NCBI GenBank assembly: GCA_004151065.3
Contig: NWUY0300102197.1
Location: 1 to 10,716, forward strand
Direction: 5' to 3'
From: Larix sibirica
Lineage: Eukaryota; Streptophyta; Pinopsida; Pinales; Pinaceae
Length of the DNA stretch: 10,716 nucleotides
Below, in pieces: positions 6,991-10,716 of the stretch. The notes beneath the pieces were generated by a model. The model was not told the DNA's origin. It ran no database searches and saw only the letters and a program-made list of their open reading frames with translations. The first letter of the stretch is position 1, and each line of letters begins with the position of its first letter. The position numbers were made by a program, and so were the translations under genes.

Positions 6991-8200
6991 AAGCACTGGT
7001 CCAAATCCTGATATAGTCAACATAGTTGACTCTACCATTACAATCGACTGAATCAACCAAGCCATTTCAGTTGACAAAGCTGACCTAGTTGACCCAATTG
7101 ATTTTGTCAAACTATAACTGACCACCACTACCACCACCACCTTCATTGAATTTAATCACTTCTACATATATGCCTCAGAACAATGTTATAAACCTCCCTC
7201 TCTATGTGGGGGATGAATATATTAAAAGACATTGATCTGCAGGTGAAAATATGAAGTATTCCATGGATGTAATTGATGAGACAAAAAATGGCATAGTTTG
7301 CTGGAGCATTGAGAAATAGGTCTATCACTTGATTTATAAACATTACAAAAAATTACAGCAAAAGCAAAAGTGAAATTAAATAGGCATTCCAATAATTCTT
7401 CAAAACCCAATATGTCAAACATTTGGTAGTGCAAATACTAAAATAGAGAAAAACAAGTGCCAAGGGAATCAATTAGAGATTATGATAAAAATTTCAAATA
7501 TTTACTCAGCCACATTACCTATACAATTGAAAGCAAGCTCCTAGTACCATGGTTCATTGTTGGATTGTTATAAAGGATTAGAGCACTCTTGTGAGTGCAT
7601 GGGATGAAATAATAGGAGGAAGCTATTAGGATGTCCCAATAAATTGAGTCATATGACAAGGTAACAAAAATAATCACAAATAAATGACCAAAGGAAAATC
7701 TAGAAATAATGCAATGATATACCCGCAAACGTGCAATGAAATGGTTTGACCAAAGTTGCACAATATGCAGAAATAATGGACATACCAAAGATGAATGTAA
7801 ATATTGAAAACCAAATCAAACATATCAATATGTTAGGGTCATCACACCGAATGTTCTTGTGAACTTTGTGAAATGTATTGAACCGTTCTACATGACATTG
7901 TCCACATAATTTAAAAAATGCTAAACCAAAATATTGTGCCATATGTGAAGAAGCTACACATAACATAACTTAGTGTCAATTGAATGCAAAGAACGAACAA
8001 AATTATCGTACAATATACCATATGAAAACATTAGATTAGAGCCAAGAAAGTGGTGGTTACTAGGTCAAATGAAGATGGATATATGGAGGTCATGGTTCAT
8101 ATAGAGACATAGATTGTCGACATGGTCGTCGGGAATGTTTGAAAACAAATATTACTTTGGATGTTATAAGGCGGACCACATAAGTTCCGATTGTCCATTA
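6991..8200 (+). pseudogene. Gag relic: retrotransposon gag core with multiple CCHC knuckles
   Basis: Gag forms the particle and packages element RNA. A Thr/Pro-rich stretch near 7120-7142 leads into TYMPQNNVINLPLY at about 7161. From 7288 a frame carries FAGALRNRSIT, then KSKSEIK and FFKTQYVKHL, the helical pattern of the retrotransposon gag core (PF03732 type). At 7475 the frame shifts to RDYDKNFKYLLS and LLVPWFIVGLL, the usual C-terminal end of this core. In-frame stops occur at 7294, 7571, 7592 and later. The knuckle array follows at 7757-8194, then a Gly/Arg-rich spacer is recognisable in parts. The gene is thoroughly dead. Identification is from motif order and residue pattern, with no alignment run. 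Confidence 0.75.
7757..8194 (+). other. Array of up to four CCHC zinc knuckles, one intact
   Basis: Knuckle 1 (7757-7798) reads CTICRNNGHTKDEC and fits C-x2-C-x4-H-x4-C fully. Knuckle 2 (about 7831-7905) is spread over frames: GHHTEC and then CELC are visible, but spacing is damaged. Knuckle 3 (7935-7976) reads CAICEEATHNIT, a TAG, then C, so only a stop spoils it. Knuckle 4 (8162-8194) reads CYK, then an Ala where Cys is expected, then DHISSDC; two or so residues are lost. One or two knuckles is common in retroelement gag, so a four-fold array is noteworthy. It would bind RNA in the particle. Confidence 0.7.
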
Positions 8201-8737
8201 CAAGACATGACCGACTCGAAATATTGCATTAGAATATTGTCCCATAATGATTGAAAAATATGAATAAAAACAATGTGAACTCTACATAGTATCCAAATAA
8301 AAAAATACCTTAATTTCGAAAACTTACATGTGGTGGCTACATCGTGACCCAATAAGTGAGAGCATGCAAATTTTCAGAAAACCCCTCTTATGCAAATTAG
8401 AAAAAAGGACAAGGAACATTAATATGAACCATAAAACAAATGGAAATCATTAAGGAAGCCATGGGAATATTTGAATAACTATCCAAAGAATATGACTTGC
8501 ACATAAATAAACAAGGGAAATCTTAGTAAGGCAAAAGTGCCGCATTGGATGAATTTTTGGATCTTTTGAGTGAAGAAGAGTTTATTGCTTAGCTATTGAA
8601 ATTAGTGGAAATTTAAAATATTATAAGGAGGGTTATCAACTGATTTAAAATCTATGTCACCTAAATCAAGAAGAGAAATACATTGACGACTATGACTTAT
8701 AATCAACTTAGAAATTCAGGGCTACTTTATTCCAAAA

Positions 8738-9103
8738 GTTGTAATCAACTTTGGTTCTAAGGTAAATATTATCCCAAAGGACACATGGATAAAAATGGGA
8801 ATACCTAACCTAGTTAGGTCATGAAATTGATTGAAATTAGAAAATCAAATGTTCATCAGACCTATTGAGCTACTAAGAGGTGAAAAAACAAGCATTATGG
8901 ACATACCAATAGATGTCAACTTTGAATTAATTAAATTAGTGAAAGGAACAATAACATATGCATGATTACTTGATTGAACATGAGGACAAAAAATGAAAGA
9001 AACTATATACCTTGAAAAGTACATAATAGAATTAAAACGAGAGGGAAAAAAATATTCCCTTTTACTCAAAGGAAGAAAAACCTTGGTTGGAGCCATGCAA
9101 TGA
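8738..9103 (+). pseudogene. Retropepsin-like aspartic protease relic, catalytic Asp replaced by Asn
   Basis: The protease matures the gag-pol polyprotein and acts as a homodimer, each half giving one D-[ST]-G or D-x-G-S loop. Here VVINFGSKVNIIPKDTW at 8738 aligns with the active-site loop of plant LTR-element proteases (…DxGSxVNxLPxxTW…), with Asn (AAC at 8747) at the catalytic position. The segment PIELL and DIPIDVNFELI at about 8860-8930 fits the flap and second strand region. LKREGKKYSLLL follows near 9030. Stops occur at 8822 and several later positions. An ATCGAC to ATCAAC change (CpG decay on the other strand) would explain the Asn. Frame 8738-9103 is otherwise maintained. Confidence 0.72.
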
Positions 9104-9353
9104 GGAAGGTGATATAAAAAATCTCTACCATGTAGTTCAAGGAAATGGAAACAATGTCAAACCAAATAACATGGGATAATTACAGTTGGGTACACCCTAG
9201 TTGACAGGGAAAAACTCAAACACATAATTGTATGATTAACAAAAAGAAAACTACGAGGAAAGAGCAAGAGATCACTAGATAATTGAGGTTACACCTAGAG
9301 ATAGTCTTAGAACATGCTTAAATTCCATTTGGCCAGTACTAAAAATACACGAG
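9074..9353 (+). pseudogene. Post-protease linker of the Gypsy-like relic
   Basis: A +1-shifted frame overlapping the protease end carries KPWLEPCNEEGDIKNLYHVV, then NPNNMG-like and ENYEERARDH, then VTPRDSLRTCLN and IHEKRV before a TAA. It holds the frame for about 90 codons with a handful of stops, so it was coding when inserted. I do not recognise a domain. It may be the spacer before reverse transcriptase or the leader of the next gag-like segment. Confidence 0.45.
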
Positions 9354-9574
9354 AAAAGGGTCTAATGATACCCCAACTTAATTCCTACATAATAGAATCG
9401 ATAAAATTTCCACCTTTGATATTTAAAGAAAGGGAATCCTCTATTAATCACGTCAACGAGGTATCAAATAACAAAGTCGATTACAAGCTTAGTGCAATAA
9501 TTGATGAGAAAATTTGGTTGATAGTAGGGTGTTCATGCCCCATAACTACAATCTTGGACCACAAAAGCAACCTA
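9354..9574 (+). pseudogene. Unassigned decayed coding segment between protease and second gag-like relic
   Basis: The longest open plus frame (9314-9592, 92 codons) is not clearly the ancestral one. A neighbouring frame gives STFDI, RKGILY and SRQRGIK separated by stops and looks more protein-like. Neither matches a domain I know, and no reverse transcriptase motif is present. Confidence 0.3.
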
Positions 9575-10196
9575 CTTTGTAGAAAGACTTGAAGGTAAGA
9601 AACCAACAACTGTAGCTCAAATAAAAAAACTCAAATCTAGTTATGATCCAATAAGACATATTGACGAATGTGAGCAATAATAGAGAATAATTGGATAATA
9701 ATAGAGATGAGTTTGGAATACCTACCATATAAATGGTACACAATCAAATAAACTTGGGGAGGCACACAGAGTTGGCAAAGCATCATAGAAAATTTCATGA
9801 AATACTTTGCTTTTGTGCTAGCCGAAGCATAGTTTTAGGAATTAGTACAAGAAATACAAAAATTCATCGAGAAACTAGTTGATAGTAAAATTAAAGACAA
9901 GGACGAGTAAAAAATCGACACAAGGTTGAATCTCGACTTGTAATTGGATAACATGGCATGAAGGAGAAAATAAAATCCCCAGTTAATAAGACAAATGACA
10001 TGGAAAATTAAAGTTTTCTGGCATTTTTTTTTAGATGTATGAGGGATCAACCAGAAGGTATAAAGAAGGTGAAATTTGTACTAAAAATAACAAAGCAAGT
10101 TGAAAAAGAAGAAAAGGATAAAATCGAATCCCCAATAGAGTATGATGAATCCAAGGAAGTAGAAAGGAAGTTGGATGAGTTTGTTATAAAAAAATA
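9575..10196 (+). pseudogene. Second gag-like relic (DPxxHxxxCE…W type), out of order with the first
   Basis: From 9575 a frame reads FVERLEGKKPTTVAQIKKLK, then YDPIRHIDECEQ, followed by stops. After a frame change come LPYKWYTIK and SWQSIIENFMKYFAF (9773 on), then ELVQEIQKFIEKL. The series DP-x2-H-x3-CE, LPyKWY and sWxsixxnFmkyFa is the gag core pattern of plant LTR elements. A Lys/Glu-rich tail is open from 10033 to a TAA at 10194. Because a gag core lies downstream of a protease on the same strand, it probably belongs to a different element or a rearranged copy. The call rests on residue pattern only. Confidence 0.55.
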
Positions 10197-10249
10197 AAAA
10201 ATAGAAGCAAACAACAATATAAACCATGGGGCAGTGGCAATTTCGTTCT

Positions 10250-10255
10250 TTTATT
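10250..10255 (-). terminator. Polyadenylation signal AATAAA in the Copia-like LTR
   Basis: The minus strand reads TAATAATAAAAGAAC. Its position downstream of the TATA box suits the end of the R region. The hexamer is common in AT-rich DNA, so the call depends on the LTR context. Confidence 0.45.
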
Positions 10256-10328
10256 ATTACCCTCGACAAAAAAATTACAAATCTTTCTTATGTCTCTCTT
10301 GTGTTACAATGCCAGGGTGTCACTCCCA

Positions 10329-10340
10329 TTTTATATAAAA
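10329..10340 (-). promoter_or_regulatory. TATA box of the Copia-like LTR
   Basis: TTTTATATAAAA is a perfect 12-base palindrome, so it reads the same on both strands. On the minus strand it lies about 75 bases ahead of the AATAAA, a compact but usual spacing within an LTR. Confidence 0.55.
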
Positions 10341-10528
10341 CAAATGAGGGTTCCAGAAAAAAACCAAAGTACACTAGAAGGATCTATAAATTTTTTCCTC
10401 GAGAGCTCCACCCACACACCCTCGGATCTCACCCTCTAACCCCCCCCCTCACACCTCATGCATATGAGAAATGCATTGGCCTAATCGAGATCTACAGGAA
10501 GAATATTGGAGATCTAGATATTGTAATA

Positions 10529-10542
10529 AAATTCTCCCATAG
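10529..10542 (-). other. Polypurine tract of the Copia-like element
   Basis: The minus strand reads CTATGGGAGAATTT directly after the pol stop. Plant Copia elements typically have a GTGGGAGA-type plus-strand primer site between the end of pol and the 3' LTR, so the position and sequence agree. Confidence 0.6.
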
Positions 10543-10716
10543 TCAAAATACATGAAGTTCCTTGCTAATGTTTTCTACCCACATGCTATTTACTAGTGCT
10601 TCCTTCATCACATTTGCAGCAAGACCAAAATAATTTTTCACCATTCAAACTTCTCTGTCACAACCAGCTTTGTAAGGATATATACAATATTCTGACCAAT
10701 ATCAATTTTCTCTAAC
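10543..10716 (-). pseudogene. Ty1/Copia-like pol, C-terminal end (end of RNase H), partial and frameshifted
   Basis: The minus strand entering at 10714 reads EKIDIGQNIVYILTK, then VTEKFEW, a stop, and in the next frame KNYFGLAANV and a short tail to TGA at 10545-10543. Copia-type pol proteins end with this pattern: a hydrophobic-charged strand, N-x-A-D-x-x-T-K, x-x-x-x-KF, then a G-L/M helix. Here the conserved Ala-Asp is Val-Tyr and there is one frameshift after KFEW. The rest of pol lies to the right of the window. Its minus orientation is opposite to the Gypsy-like relic. Confidence 0.68.

Larger units (their letters stand above)
6991..9600 (+). mobile_element. Decayed Ty3/Gypsy-like LTR retrotransposon internal region (gag to protease and linker)
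   Basis: In order on the plus strand are a gag N-terminal linker, a gag core, a CCHC knuckle array, a retropepsin region and a post-protease linker. This is the gag-pol order of LTR retrotransposons. The reading frame breaks repeatedly through stops and frameshifts, and the DNA is AT-rich and looks CpG-poor. No reverse transcriptase, integrase or LTR was recognised, so the element is truncated, interrupted or too eroded. The Gypsy assignment rests on gag and protease resemblance from memory and is not proven by a polymerase domain. Confidence 0.72.
10200..10528 (-). mobile_element. 3' LTR of a Ty1/Copia-like retrotransposon (borders approximate)
   Basis: On the minus strand this segment follows the end of a Copia-like pol and a polypurine tract, so it sits where the 3' LTR belongs. 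Internal order fits an LTR: a U3-like part, a TATA box at 10329-10340, a transcribed part from about 10300 and an AATAAA at 10255-10250. CTGCCCCATGGTTT after that recalls the R/U5 of plant Copia LTRs. No clear TG/CA ends or target-site duplication were found, so the borders could be off by tens of bases. The plus-strand open frame 10226-10555 is antisense to it and is not a gene. Confidence 0.6.

Noticed and set aside
7016-7130. Cluster of GTTGAC/GTCAAC strings resembling W-boxes
   Set aside because: They occur inside the gag N-terminal linker, where they translate as Val-Asp/Val-Asn repeats; only two have the full TTGAC[CT] form, so a regulatory role is not supported.
7152-8352. Several minus-strand open frames of 60-90 codons
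   Set aside because: They are antisense to the gag relic; the plus strand carries the CCHC and gag motifs.
10226-10555. 109-codon plus-strand open frame
   Set aside because: It runs antisense through the Copia-like LTR and polypurine tract, and its peptide has no recognisable motif.

Overview
The window looks like repeat-dominated plant nuclear DNA with no intact host gene. Four kinds of retroelement remains are visible. The gag organisation of the LTR-element relics (several CCHC knuckles ahead of a protease) and the long AT-rich stretches between repeats resemble what I know from large gymnosperm or conifer-type genomes. The land-plant call is fairly firm; the gymnosperm call is a weak inference.

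Layout: (1) 1 to about 2770, minus strand: the 5' part of a non-LTR (L1-type LINE) retrotransposon. A frameshifted ORF1 with a DUF4283-like region and one intact CCHC knuckle is followed, through an ATGA stop/start overlap at 559-562, by the endonuclease part of ORF2. ORF2 runs off the left edge with a single premature stop. (2) 2776-4783: an (AT)13 microsatellite, a telo-box-containing tandem duplication, and AT-rich spacer with three more families of short degenerate duplications; no gene. (3) 4784-5040: a complete tRNA-derived SINE with A and B boxes, an A-tail and a perfect 18-bp target-site duplication. (4) 5041-6990: spacer with a 48-bp duplication, a four-unit ~41-bp tandem repeat, and one Ser/Thr-rich open stretch on the minus strand that could be an exon (weak). 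(5) about 6990-9600, plus strand: a heavily mutated Ty3/Gypsy-like gag-protease relic with a retrotransposon gag core, up to four CCHC knuckles and a retropepsin whose catalytic Asp is Asn. (6) about 9575-10196, plus strand: a second gag-like relic, out of order for a single element. (7) about 10200-10716, minus strand: the 3' end of a Ty1/Copia-like element, comprising the last codons of pol (RNase H end), a polypurine tract and an LTR with TATA and AATAAA signals.

The genes do not form a pathway. The window is a layered record of insertions of different ages: the LINE and SINE look young, the Gypsy-like relic old, with many in-frame stops consistent with C-to-T decay. I found no convincing previously undescribed system. 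The most useful observations are the dated SINE insertion, the LINE ORF1/ORF2 coupling junction, the multi-knuckle gag array and the out-of-order second gag.
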